The notes under the pieces: model-generated
The model's input: only the letters and a program-made list of their open reading frames with translations
What the model was told of the DNA's origin: nothing
Databases searched by the model: none
Made by a program: the position numbers and the translations under genes
Shown here: positions 1 to 10,390 of the stretch, one piece after another
Position numbering within the stretch: the stretch's first letter is position 1
Layout of the letters: every line of letters begins with the position of its first letter
NCBI GenBank assembly: GCA_963575745.1
Contig: CAUYUJ010015026.1
Coordinates: forward strand, 214,942-278,941
Direction of reading: 5' to 3'
From: Prorocentrum cordatum
Lineage: Eukaryota; Sar; Dinophyceae; Prorocentrales; Prorocentraceae
DNA length: 64,000 nt

Positions 1-2330
1 GCCCGCATCGTCCAGCGCGTTGGCATCCGCATCCCTGGCAAGCAGACGATTGCAAAGTCTCCGCACCGACATGGCGCAGGCGCTGCAAGCCCACCGGCTC
101 GCCATCTTTGCCGACATGGATGTCGACCGCTGCGCCGCGAACACATTTGTTCTGCAACGCGCATCCACCCTGCCGCGGCCCCCACCACTTCTTCTTCCGA
201 CTCCTGCCGCTCTCCGCAGAGCAGCTCGGCGTGCTGGAGCCTCTGCGCCTCTGGTCCCGATCGTTGTCCACACCGCGCATGGCTCTCGGCACCCAACGCG
301 TTGGACGCGCTCGACGACCTGATCCGGGACATGCTGGAGTCGGGTCGGGCACCGACAGGCTTCAACGACTCCAACTTCTCCTTCGTTCCAAAGGGGACGG
401 ATGACGACGACACTTCAGCGCGCACCGGGACACCGGACACCTTCGTCCGTTTTCGCGCAAGAACACCGACAGCAAGCTGTTTCCAGCTGCACTCAATGAG
501 CAGATGCGTATACCAGTCGAGGAGCACGCTCATCAAATTCAGCAGGGCTTCATCCGCGGCCGTAACTTCTGCCCCAACATCGCGGTCATGGACGCGCTTG
601 GGCGAGCTGCAGGCCTTCCCCCAGACGCAAGTGTAGATTGCCACGTCCAAGTTCTTTTTGACATCGCGGCAGCGTTTCCATCCTTGGGCCGCGATCGGTT
701 CTTTGCCACGTTGTCGAAGTTCCACTTCGATCCAGGTTTCACGCATGCTGTGCAGGCTCTTTATCACGACGCCCACGGCGTGGTCACATTATTCGGAGAC
801 TACCACTGCATCTGTCCCTTCTCTGCCGGTGTCGCGCAAGGGCGCCACCTCTCGGGGACCAGATGGGCCATTGCAATGGACGTCATCATTCGCGCACTCG
901 ACACAGATCGGCCCCGCTGATATGGGCACTGCGGCAGCATGCGCTGCCAATCTGGGGTTGCACCTCACTCGGCTCCAGAACCTACCTGCACTACACTCTA
1001 TCTGCCATGCCGCCGAGCGTCTTGTGCACCTGCGGCTCCATTCAAAGACCATCATCCCGCCGTGGATTGCAACGACACCACAGATTCAACAAGAGGTCCG
1101 ATCCTTCCTCGCCAGCCGCATCCCTGAATGGCAACACTTTGACATTCAAGGGCTTGGCACTTACCTGTGGGGCGAAGATTGGGCCTGCAACAACGAATCA
1201 ATTACAATGGAAGGCGTCTTCCAACAAATGGTGGATGCGTAGCGCGGCCCTCTCTAGCACGGGAGCTCCCACGGATGCGCCGGCCAGGTTGCATCAGACA
1301 TCGTGCATCACGGTCTTCGGCTACCCCATGCAATTATTCGACCTCCCACACGACGTCTTCCAGCGCGAGATCCATGCGCTTCATCGAGCACTCAGGCTAC
1401 CACCCAATACTATGCGACATACGGATATCATGGCCCTCACTACCTGGTCTCCATCTCCAACCCCGCATGGGCTGGCACCCTACAACATTGCCTCACTGTG
1501 GCGCGCCTCCCAGTACACGATTCATACACGGCGGCAATTCCTCGACCTCATGAGCGATGCGGCCCTGGAATACCTCCCGCTGGTAGCGCATATTAGGGGC
1601 CGATGGTCACTTGCATTCTGGCAAACTGAAACGGCGATCGCGAAGCGTTTTGCTCGCGCGCAGGAAGGGCTCACGGACATTCCCATCCAGATCGCTCCTA
1701 ACCAGATGCGCCTGACCGTCCGCAACGCCCAGAACCAGCTCGCCGAGGCCATCACCGACGAATCACGGCCACGCCCGCAGCGGTTACTGCCACGAGCCCT
1801 CACCAGCTGGCCCATACACCCTTTCCAAGGGATCGCAGCGTGGTATGGTCCAGATGTTGCCCATCGCGATCTCAAGCGGTGCTGGTTGCATCTTCGTCAA
1901 CCTATTTGTCAGATCTCTGCGGCCTGGCGATGGGCGGCACTCAGAGCAATATGCGGGGGATGGCACACTACTCGTAGGATGCATGCACGGCCCGATCGGA
2001 CGAGTTGCATCTTTAGTCGCGTTGCTGCCGACGCCATCAGCCCATCATCTTCAATGCCCTCGTCTGACCCATCTCACGCGTTTGCCTCGCACGCCCACGC
2101 ACTCACATCCTTCGGCGCGCATTGGGCTCGGCGCTGCCTCCGACTACCCACTGGAGCCACACCACGAGCAGTCACTGCCGAACACCATCAAGCGCCTCAA
2201 CCTCGCCTACTACATCGTCCTCGAGTTGCGCCATACGCAGGCAGACAATTTGAAAGGTTCCCACTACGACTTACAACTCCGAGCTCTTTGTGCAGCCCGC
2301 GATCGTCTCCAACACGGTGCAGTCCCGACT
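1..2330 (+). pseudogene. Decayed non-LTR (LINE-type) reverse transcriptase, 5' end beyond the window
   Basis: RT blocks read in order but in changing frames. A FNDSNFSFVPKG block lies near 360-396 and a GFIRGRNF block near 545. Palm motif A (LFDIAAAFPSL) is at about 654-686, and motif B (GVAQGRHLSG) at about 829-860. Motif C, normally FADD, is reduced to PADM near 916-927, and the thumb-like GLHLTRLQNLPALHS follows. A C-terminal region runs through 1,240-2,040 (LFDLPHDVFQREIHALHRAL). It ends in a zinc-finger-like CIFSRVAADAI / HHLQCPRL that is split by a frameshift near 2,036-2,045. At least three more frame changes are needed (about 440-500, 880-930, 1,200-1,260). It copied element RNA into DNA in its active ancestor; this copy is dead. 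The family is clear from the motif order; the clade is not resolved. Confidence 0.8.
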
Positions 2331-3250
2331 CCAGCGCCATCGCGTCCTCAGGCCACGGCTCCCGTTGCTGCTGACGACGTCAACCTTGCGGTACCCATAC
2401 CTCTACGGCTTGCTGAAGTTCTTCATGACGAAGAACATGTGCGCACTGCTACTGAGCCACTGTCACACTCTGTCGTTTCTCACGACCACAGCCTCAACAT
2501 CACCTCTACCTCCGACGTCAATGACCTCAGCTCAGTAATATCTGCACCTCCGCGGCCACATGAAGTTCTGTCGACTCCGCTGGTGGCCACCAACTCAGGC
2601 CCAGCTACGAGGTCACCGCTCCCTTCTGGCGTGAATGAGGCCGGCATGGAAGGTCTTCCGAATGTCATCGGCATCACCGCCGCGGATCTCCCCGACCAGG
2701 ATAGCCACAACGTCCGCGCCCTTGACGCTACCACCCCAGGCTCTTCGCGAAGCCCCATCCTCCATCAGCCATCTACGAAGTTCATCGCGCCAGCCTCCCG
2801 GATGTGACAGCGACTGGCGAGACCCCCAATCGCACGCTAGGCAACAGCATCACTCACGCGGAGCTTGCCAACCAGGTCGGCGACAACGACTGCGGCGCCT
2901 GTGCAGCTCGTGCGCTTCCCCAGCAAGGGGCAGTCCCGACTCCAGCGTCAACCCTACCTCATGGAGCCGTCGCTCAATCTTCTCCTCTCACTTTCCTCAT
3001 GGTGATGCGGCTGTTCGACCTGCCGTTGAGCCGCTCACATATACTGCCGCACCTCGTGGCCATGGCTGCCACATCATGGTTCCCTCTGCTGTTGACGGTG
3101 TCAGCCTTGTGGTGCCCCTACCTCCACGGCTTCTTGAAGTTCCCCATGACGAATTGCTTGGACGTGTTGTTGCCGAGCCATCGTTACATTGTCGCCTATG
3201 GCGATCACGGATACAACATCAACATGACCTCTCTCGCTGATGATTTCATC
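2310..3250 (+). repeat. Diverged duplicated segment with a protein-like repeat
   Basis: Two segments, about 2,320-2,530 and 2,930-3,245, share matching blocks. The offset is 611 bp at the CAGTCCCGACTCCAGCG block and 721 bp at the CGGCTT(G/C)(C/T)TGAAGTT block, so an indel of about 110 bp separates them. Translated, both carry a pattern like V(P/A)LxLRLxEVxHDE followed by (A/V)xEPL. The segment follows the RT relic and may be its 3' region. No known domain recognised. Confidence 0.5.
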
Positions 3251-3738
3251 GCAGCTGTACCTGTACTTCCACGGTGGCAAGGTGCAGCAGAGATAGTGGA
3301 GTGGCATGCGGGGGAGCGTGTCGGCCTCAAAAGCGGCTACCTTCACAGTCAAAATGCGAATACGGTCCCAAGCGGCATCCAGCCATAGCCACGGACACTC
3401 CGAGGCCGTTCCGAACCTCGGAAAGTTTATCTAATCCGCGCAGTTCCGGATATCAGTGAGGGGGAGGGGGGTCGCGTTGCTTTGCAAGAGTTGTGGGGTT
3501 CGACAGCACATGTACAGAAGTCCGTTGCAGGGCCCATATTTCCTTTCGACAAATCAGCCCGCCAGAGGAGCTGCTCTTGGTGCGAAACAGCATGGATGCG
3601 TTGCCGCAGGGCGGGGCGTCGGCGGGGCGCGAAGCCCGAAAGCAAAAGCAAAGAAGCTCGTCGCGGGCTTAAGTTCTTGTCTTTTCGGCACAACCAGTCC
3701 ACCGCAGGCAGCGATTCATTTCAATTCAGTGAAGGTGG
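3251..3738. other. Unassigned sequence
   Basis: Short overlapping ORFs only, none with recognisable motifs. The end of the preceding duplicated region (about 3,440) may be a retroelement 3' boundary, but no tail or target-site duplication is visible. Confidence 0.4.
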
Positions 3739-3862
3739 ATCGCGGATGAGTCGTGGGCGTGAGTCGGGGGCGTGGGCCGCGGGAGGGTCGCGGATGGGTC
3801 GCAGATGGGTCGCGGGTGGGTCGCGGGTGGGGGGTCGCGGAGTGAGTCGCGGGGAGTGGCGC
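3739..3862 (+). repeat. G-rich minisatellite
   Basis: Imperfect tandem copies of a roughly 10-12 bp unit close to GGATGGGTCGC, with variants such as GGGTGGGTCGC and GAGTCGCGG. The G-strand bias gives it some G-quadruplex potential. Confidence 0.75.
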
Positions 3863-3869
3863 AGGGGCG

Positions 3870-4470
3870 ACAACAACAACAACAATCATTTTAACATAGT
3901 TCGTTCTTATCGGACCGAGTGCCATTCAACACGTTTATCCCGAACCTTCGATACCCGCCATCTTCGTCCTCGACCGTACCCCCTTGGAGGTATATCTGTC
4001 TTACCTGCAATTTGTATTTCGCGCAGCCCCTGAGGCATGGGAAAAGAGGACGGATGGAAGGAAGGACAAGGGGGAGGGAGGAGGATGGAGCCCGGCTAGG
4101 AACAGAAAACACGCGGCAGAACCAGACGGGCAGATCGGGCGGGCAGACCCTACCAGGCGGATCGGGAAGGAGGGCCCTGGCGGCTAGGTCGAGCAGGCGG
4201 GTTGCTCAAGCGTGCGTCCTGCATGAATCGCGAAGGAGCCTCGAGCGACAGCTCGATTCCCAAGTCAATCGTGAGGGAATCCAAGGCGAGAGCGTGACTT
4301 CTGAATGTCGAGGGCGCGGCGTCTGAATCAATTGCGGGGAAGTCCCGCCCGAGAGCGCGATTCCTGCAAAAATTGTACGGAAGTCCTGCGCGAGAGCGCG
4401 ATTTGGGAATACATTGTGAGGACGCATCAGGCGGGAGCCGTTGTTGTAGTAGTTCGGGAGCCAACAACGC
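3870..4470 (+). repeat. Dispersed repeat R1, copy 1
   Basis: Matches 31,520-32,050 (same strand) and 34,273-34,640 (opposite strand). Shared blocks are a CCTGC-rich start, a GACAAGGGGGAGGGAG purine stretch, a GGCAGAACCAGACGG..CAGGTCGGGCGGGC block, and then subrepeats of the form GCGAGGAAGTC.CGAGCGAGAGCGC. No ORF with protein motifs. Confidence 0.75.
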
Positions 4471-4504
4471 AGTTTGACCCGAGTGCTTTTCCTTGACCTA
4501 TACA

Positions 4505-4711
4505 AAATCCAAGCGAACAAACAAACAAACAAACAAAAACAACAACGAAAAGGAAGGTGCGAGCCCCGGGGGAAGCATTTCAATCGAAAACACAATGGAC
4601 AATGGAAGGGGGTTAACAATAAATATTCTTCAATATTGAGAGTTCAACAGCAGCGACAACACTTACAGCAGCAACAACAACAGCAGCAACAACAATGACA
4701 ATAACGACACC

Positions 4712-4744
<33 letters not shown>

Positions 4745-4745
4745 C
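4505..4745 (+). repeat. (AAAC)n and (CAA)n simple repeats
   Basis: (CAAA)n near 4,515-4,545, followed by interrupted (CAG)/(CAA) triplets from about 4,646 to 4,742. Confidence 0.9.
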
Positions 4746-4954
4746 ACTTTACCCGAACGCTCAGTGTTCTCACCAGTGCCAGGGTTTTCATGCGACGCCA
4801 GCCAATACCCCCACTTTGTGGGGGGGCAGTGCAAGCTCTACCAAATATCCACACGACTCTTCGCCACCACCCACACCCAGCTTCCCGCCCTATGACGTTC
4901 GGACACTTCACTTCGTGGCCTGCGGACGACCGTGGCTACTACACTGGCGTGGAG

Positions 4955-5046
4955 TACACACCCACAGAAGTTGTTAAGCCTACGTTCGTACACCCACAGA
5001 AGTTGTTAAGCCTTGTTAACCCACAGAAGTTGTTAAGCCTTCCACA
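4955..5046 (+). repeat. Short tandem repeat, ~21-bp core
   Basis: CCACAGAAGTTGTTAAGCCT recurs three times, with a truncated fourth copy (CCACAGAA) at the end. Spacers differ slightly (TACGTTCGTA, TGTTAA). Confidence 0.85.
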
Positions 5047-5094
5047 GAACATCTGTTGCATATGATGCATATGGTACATGATACACATGATACA

Positions 5095-5500
5095 CATGGT
5101 TTTTGGAGATTTCGGCGTGCGCGCGCGAAGAAAAAACGAATGTGTCCCGCATGGTATTATTTGACAGGGATGATGGCCCTGGCAGGTGCGCAACCGTTGT
5201 CGCAGAAGTTCGAAAAAGTTGCTCGCAAAAGCCCGTTTGACAGAAATGTTTAAAAAGTGTTGGGTTTCCTACGAATCCGCAAGAGCGCGCGGGATGAGAT
5301 TTTGACAATTTTTTGTTGAAAAACCATTGGTTTTTTGATGTTTTTATGTTAAAATCGCTGCGAACACTAAGGTTTTGGAAGGATTTCGTCTTGCGCGCGC
5401 GAATGTCCACTTTACCTTATTTTTTGCAAGGGATTCTTGAAATTTGATTATATTAGAACAAGAAATGTCATTTTCTATTGTTTTTTGCAAGGGAAAGCGG
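5095..5500 (+). repeat. Dispersed repeat with GCGCGCGC cores, copy 1
   Basis: GATTTCG(G/T)C(G/T)TGCGCGCGCGA occurs twice, followed downstream by TTTTTGCAAGGGATTC and ATTAGAACAAGAAATGTC. The same blocks occur at 45,836-46,340. The T-rich segments alternate with alternating purine-pyrimidine runs that could adopt Z-DNA. No coding signal. Confidence 0.7.
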
Positions 5501-5985
5501 ATTACAACAAAACAACCGGATCCTGTACACACCCTCTTTTCTGAGGCTTCCTCACGAAAATGATGAAAATGTAGCTGCGGCCTAGGCGGCGCAGGGGGGG
5601 CGCGCACCAGGGGGCCCAACAATAATTATTCTTTAGAATAAATAATGTTCAACAACAACAACAGCAACAGCAGCAACAACAACAACACAACATAACAAGA
5701 CTCGGCGCCGCGGCACCGCATGTCACCCACGCACCCAGGTACATTTTAAGATTGGTCGGCCCCGTCACTCTGATGCGTACTCAGCGTCCGTTACTCCAGG
5801 ACTGCCGCTAGGCAGGACGAAGACGAAGAAGGAGTTACGGGATGCCAAGAGCGGGCGAAATTGCAATGGCATGCGAGAGGGGCCGATGGTGAGCTACGGG
5901 CGAGCCAAGAGAGGAAAGTGCAGCGGCAGCAGTCGGAGTCACACTCGTTGCGCTGGTCCTGGCCTCATCTTCTCCAGCTCTATTC
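5501..5985. other. Noncoding stretch with a (CAA)n tract
   Basis: (CAA)n lies at about 5,645-5,692. The remainder has no recognisable gene or repeat. Confidence 0.5.
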
Positions 5986-6085
5986 CATGATTCTAGAGGC
6001 AGCGCGGTATCATCGAGGACGTTTTCGGCGAGTCGCCGCCGCTCCGTGCCTTTTGGAAACGCTTGTGCCGTGAAACGTCAGGCGA
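5986..6085 (+). repeat. Hairpin-bearing dispersed element, diverged copy
   Basis: Shares GAGGACG.TTTCGGCGAGTC.CCGCCGC...TTTTGGAAACGC with 7,595-7,705, and more loosely with 10,690, 11,765 and 12,705. The hairpin stem is weak in this copy. Confidence 0.55.
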
Positions 6086-6149
6086 AGGTGCGGCCACGCG
6101 TGTGTAAAGCGTGCCCAGCGATCGCAAAAGCCAATGGGGAACGTTTGGG

Positions 6150-7225
6150 AGGACCTCTCTGTGGCCATCTTGGGGTCCGTTTCTTTCCTGTGAGGCCTCC
6201 ATAGGGGCCTCCTGGAGCCCTCGTCGTCGGCCATCTTGGGGCTCTTTCGGGCCGTCCTAGGACCCAGGGCGCTCTTAGGCCGTCTGGCGCTTTCGGATGC
6301 CGTTTTGTCGGAGCCTCCTTGGGCTATCTTAGTGTTTTCTTGGGGGCCTGCAGGGCCGTCTTGGAGACCTGGTCGGCCGCCTTGGGGTGACATTGAGGGC
6401 ATCTTGGGCCGTCGTGGACGCTCTTCTTACGACCGAACAGAGGATGATCCGAAAAACACTGAGATACCTAGAGGAGCTGAATTACTGTTGCCTCTCGAGG
6501 CCTTCCTGAGGGACCTCTTGGAGCCTTCGGGGGGCGCCGTGGGGGCCTCTTCTTGTTCCATCATGAAGCCATCGTCGGTCGCATTGGGCAATACCGGGCT
6601 CTCTTGGAGGTATCTCATCTTGAGCCTACCTGGAAGCCACTAATGCCATGGTGTTCTTGATTGTCTCTTAGGCCTCGTCGGGGTCTTCTTGGGGGCCCTT
6701 TTGGAGCCCTTGGGGAGGCCTTTGGGGGCACGTTTGGGCCGTATTGGAGCCTTTGGGGCCGTCTTGGAGCGTCTTGGAGGCCATGTCTTGGGGGCCTCTG
6801 GGACTTCTCTTGATAGCCTCTTTGGGCCCTCTTGGGGCTCTCCCGGGGCCGTCTTGGAGCCCTCTTGGGCCGTCTTAGAGCCCTTTTGGACCGTTTAGGG
6901 CTCCTCTGGGGCTGTCTTTGGGCCCTCTTGGAGTGTTTTCGGGCCCTTTCTGTGGGCCTCTGGGGCCGTCTTGGGACGATCTTTGGAGCCTCTTGGACCG
7001 TTTTGGACCGTTCTTGGCCCAGAAAAAAAGAAATCCCAAAAACCTGCACAAAGCATAGAATAAGCAATGCTTTTTGCCCCTGGGGGCCGCCTCGGGAGCC
7101 TCTGGAGAGACTTCTCGAGGCTTTCTTGGACCGTCTGGGGGCCATCTGAGGCTCTCTTGGGGCCGTCTTGGGGCCCTGTGGGGCTGTTTGGGGGCCTTCT
7201 TGGGCCGTCTTGGAGCCCTTGGGCC
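6150..7225 (+). repeat. GCCGTCTTGG-type ~10-11 bp repeat array
   Basis: Degenerate 10-11 bp units close to GGGGCCGTCTT fill this stretch, interrupted near 7,018-7,078 by an A-rich insert that resembles inserts in the other arrays. Long ORFs on both strands here (rich in Pro/Arg/Lys/Gln or Leu/Gly) are repeat artefacts. Confidence 0.8.
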
Positions 7226-7226
7226 G

Positions 7227-7425
7227 CGTCATTCGAAAAAATACGAAGAAACGGGCCATGGGAGCCGCCTGGGGAGCCGCTTCATTCGAAAAAGCATAAG
7301 GAAAGTTGGCCATTAGATCCGCGGTGCGCGCTCCTCGCCCCTCCTCTGCACTCCTCCCGAGAGGGCTTCGCCCCACCAGAAAGCTCATCACTCGTACCTC
7401 GCTCTTTCCGTTACATTACGGAAGG
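7227..7425 (-). repeat. Dispersed element DE-A, copy 1 (minus)
   Basis: Reverse complement of blocks seen at 50,257, 61,930 and 63,610: GACGGAAAGAGCGAGGTACG, then GGGGCGAAGCCCT, GGGGCGAGG, and CGAATGAAGCGGCTCCC..GGCGGCTCCCATGGCCCG. It abuts a ~10-11 bp array, as most other copies do. Confidence 0.75.
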
Positions 7426-7439
7426 GCAAGAAGGAGTTG

Positions 7440-7705
7440 TAAAGTCGGACACGCCTTGCACCCTTCCGCAGGCCACGGGGGCGGCGGATCGAGGACGCCT
7501 CTGGCGAATCACCGCCACCCCCATGCCCTTGTGGAAACGCCTGCGTGGCGAAGTGTGGAGCCCTGGCCTCATCTCCTCCGCCTCTGCTCCATGATCCTAG
7601 AGGCAGCGAGGTGTTATCGAAGACGCTTTCGGCGAGTCACCGCCGCTTCGTGCCGTTTTGAAACGCCTGCGCCGCAAAACGTCAGGCGAAGGTGCTGCCA
7701 CGCAA
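7440..7705 (+). repeat. Hairpin-bearing dispersed element, two tandem copies
   Basis: The first copy (about 7,455-7,560) has GGGGGCGGCGG and CCGCCACCCCC arms with one mismatch around GACGCCTCTGGCGAAT. The second (about 7,595-7,705) matches the 5,986 copy. Both sit just outside DE-A. Confidence 0.65.
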
Positions 7706-7739
7706 GCCGAGTTCCCCCAGCCTTGGCGATAGCGCTGGG

Positions 7740-7930
7740 GAGACACTGGGGGGGGGCCCTCTGAGGCTTCCTATGGGCTCTTGTCGGACCTCAAGGCCTT
7801 CTTGGGGATCTTTGGAGCCGTGTGAATCAAGGCTTTTTGGGCCCGCCTGGTGCCTTCAGGGCCGTCTTGGGGCTCTGTTGGGGCCAGTTAGGGTTGTTTT
7901 GGGGGTAGTTTTGTCGGCCCTCTGGGGCCG
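7740..7930 (+). repeat. Short ~10-11 bp repeat array
   Basis: GCCGTCTTGGGG-type units continue to the start of the RT relic. The join at about 7,930 looks like a 5' truncation point. Confidence 0.6.
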
Positions 7931-7933
7931 TGG

Positions 7934-9944
7934 TTGCCACACCTGCTGGCCGTGGGCGTCAAGGCCGGGGTCGAGGTGATGCCGCATTTGGTGCGCCAGT
8001 GGCGCGATGATAACGCCAACGACCCTGACAAGTTCTGAATCAACTACGACGAGGGCAATGCACACAACGAGGTCGACCGCCACACGTTCTTCACTCGCAA
8101 CCCAACAGATGTGACAACGTGCGTTTTCCGACCGTGGTCGGGAGATCGAATCGCGTGCGGGTGGGCAACAGGGGTGCCCCCTCATAGGGGCATGCCATGC
8201 TGTGGTCAAGCGCATGGTCCATGAGAGCCAGGGGTTGGTAGAACCACTGGCGGGGGCCACGGTGCATGTGCCTCGCATTGCCGAGCCCGTGTTTTTGGAG
8301 ATAGCGCCATTCTTTGCACACGATGGGGTGATTGCCGGCTCGTCTGGCGAGGTGTTGCGAGCACTGGCGCAGATGAAACGGGTGATGCCGCTGGTCGGGT
8401 TTAAGTTTTCGCAGCTGCAGGTGGTAAAAGTCACAGGCGGAGGTCAGCCAGCAGGGGACTTCTCGCAGTTTGCGGCTGAAGGTTGTGACCCAATACTGAC
8501 TGGCAACATCGAAATCCTGAAGTCGCCAATCGGAGACGAAGCATTCTCGCGAGAATATTGCATGGCGTCCGCCACGAAGCAACGGTGGACCTTGAACTTC
8601 CTGGCAGACTTCGGTGACGCGCACACCACGTTCTACCTGATCAAGGGGTACGTGAACGGCAGCCGCCTGAGCTTCATGATTCGGACGCGGCCGTGCAACA
8701 ACATGCTCCCGGCGGCGACGACGTTCGACAACGATGCCGCCGACACCCTGTCCGCTGTGTGCGGGTGAATGTTCTCGGCCAGGCAGCGCGCCCGCATCGT
8801 CCTCGCGGTCAAGCAGGGCGGGCTTGGCCTGCGGACGGTGGCAGAGCGGGTGGACGCTGCCTACGTCGCGTCCCTGTCCGCCACCAACGCCCTCTGCGCT
8901 GGGATCCGCCCAGGACACCGGGGTTTCGGGCACGGCCGCGACCCGCTGCTGGGCGCAGCCGTCGAAACGCTGGCCCCGACACTGCTTGACGCGAGTGTCC
9001 TAAGTGAGGACTCCTTTGTTGTCGTGACGCAGGCCAAGCTCAACGACAACATCGATGCATTCAACGCCCGCGCGTGGAAGGAGGCCGCCGAGCCCGTGGA
9101 GCTAGTGCACGCGAGTGCATACTCAGCCCCTGGAGGCGGCCAGGAATTGGGTATGGTACCATCGAAGACGCTTGACACACGCCTTTTGCAGGACGATTTC
9201 GCGACTGCTGTTGCCCTTCGTCTTGGAGTCGACGTCATGGATGGGAACGTCCCTTGCCCGTTGCGCGGTGAGCTGTTGGATTCTGGGGGACTGCACGCAG
9301 CGTCGCGTATGTCCGGAGGCGACGCCACTGCCCAGCACAATGGCGTGCGAGACGTTTACTTTGATTTCTGCGAGCGGGCTGGGCTCCGCCCACTGAGCGA
9401 AGCACCGCGTGTACTGAGGGAAGTGCTCGGGCGGGACAACAGACGGAGGCAAGCAGACATACTGTGCATCCCCGCGCTGGCATTGCCCAGGCGCCTCCCT
9501 GATGGTTCGCGCGCGATTCGGACAGAGCCTGTCTGTTTCGATTTCGCTGTCATTAACGCCTCGGGGGCTGGCCACTGGCAAGACACAGCTGCAGGGGCCG
9601 GTGCAGCGGCGGAGAGGTACGACCAGAGGAAAAGAACCGACCAGAACACGGAGCAGCAGTGCCTGGCAGCCGGTTTTCGATTCTGGCCCGTCGCCCACGA
9701 GACGCAGGGCGGGATGGCCGCGGCCGCTTGCGTGGCTGTCCGGGCCATCGCGGCGGCGGTGGCTGCCCAAGAGCGCCGGGAGGCAGCTTCGGTCAGGAGG
9801 GGGTTGCTGTCCCGCGCGGCAGCGGTGATCGCTCGCAGCACAGCCAGGGCTATCAAGAACAGGAGAGCCCTGAGGCCGGCAGCCGACGTGCCGCCAGCAG
9901 TCCGGCAGATCATGCGGGACAGGGACGGGCCGGACGACGTGTAG
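7934..9944 (+). pseudogene. 5'-truncated retroelement RT with a nuclease-like C-terminal domain
   Basis: RT motif A reads INYDEGNAHNEVDR at 8,039-8,080, just after an in-frame TGA (8,036-8,038). After a frameshift, motif B reads GQQGCPLIGACHAV (about 8,168-8,210). Motif C is degenerate (FAHDGVIAGS, 8,313-8,342, His for Asp). The thumb carries GFKFSQLQ and ILKSPIGD. A TGA (8,766-8,768) in the same frame separates this from a 391-codon open stretch that begins with QGGLGLR. The C-terminus has ADILCI, then VCFDFAV, then AAERYDQRK, an arrangement like a PD-(D/E)XK nuclease core. This RT type with such a tail occurs in algal retroelements, from my general knowledge of the family. Dead copy: two stops and at least one frameshift. 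Confidence 0.75.
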
Positions 9945-10390
9945 ACAGCGCGGCCGCCTTTCCCCTCTCTCCGCTCTTCCTCCTGCGCCCCCTCCTCCCC
10001 CTCCTACTTCCCTCCTTTCCTTCAACGCGAGTCGAGTTTGAGCATGTATTCTAGGGTTCTGCGCGAGAAGGCCTTGCGAACCCCGCTTCCCAGCCGATCG
10101 GCGGCCTGCAATTTTCGGGCGCGGGCGCTGACGTTTTGGTGCTTATTTGGGCCCGTTTCTTCTCTCTTTCCTCGGCTCCTCGCTCTCTTGGCTCTGTTCC
10201 CTTTCCTCGCTCCTTCCCCTTCCCTGTCCGTCGGCCTGGTATGTCCTTTCCTGTCGCCTTGTTCCCTTTCGTCTTTCTCGCTCCTCGGCCCCTCGCCCCT
10301 CGGCCCGTTTTTGTTCCTTCTCTGGCCCGCTTTTCTTTGTCGGCCCGCCCCGTGGTCCGAATCAGAGATGCAGGCCTGGATGGGCCCTCA
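9945..10390. other. Pyrimidine-rich noncoding stretch
   Basis: A strong C/T bias on the plus strand (about 9,957-10,020 and 10,145-10,345) leaves long ORFs in several frames. None has motifs, and I see no gene. Confidence 0.5.
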
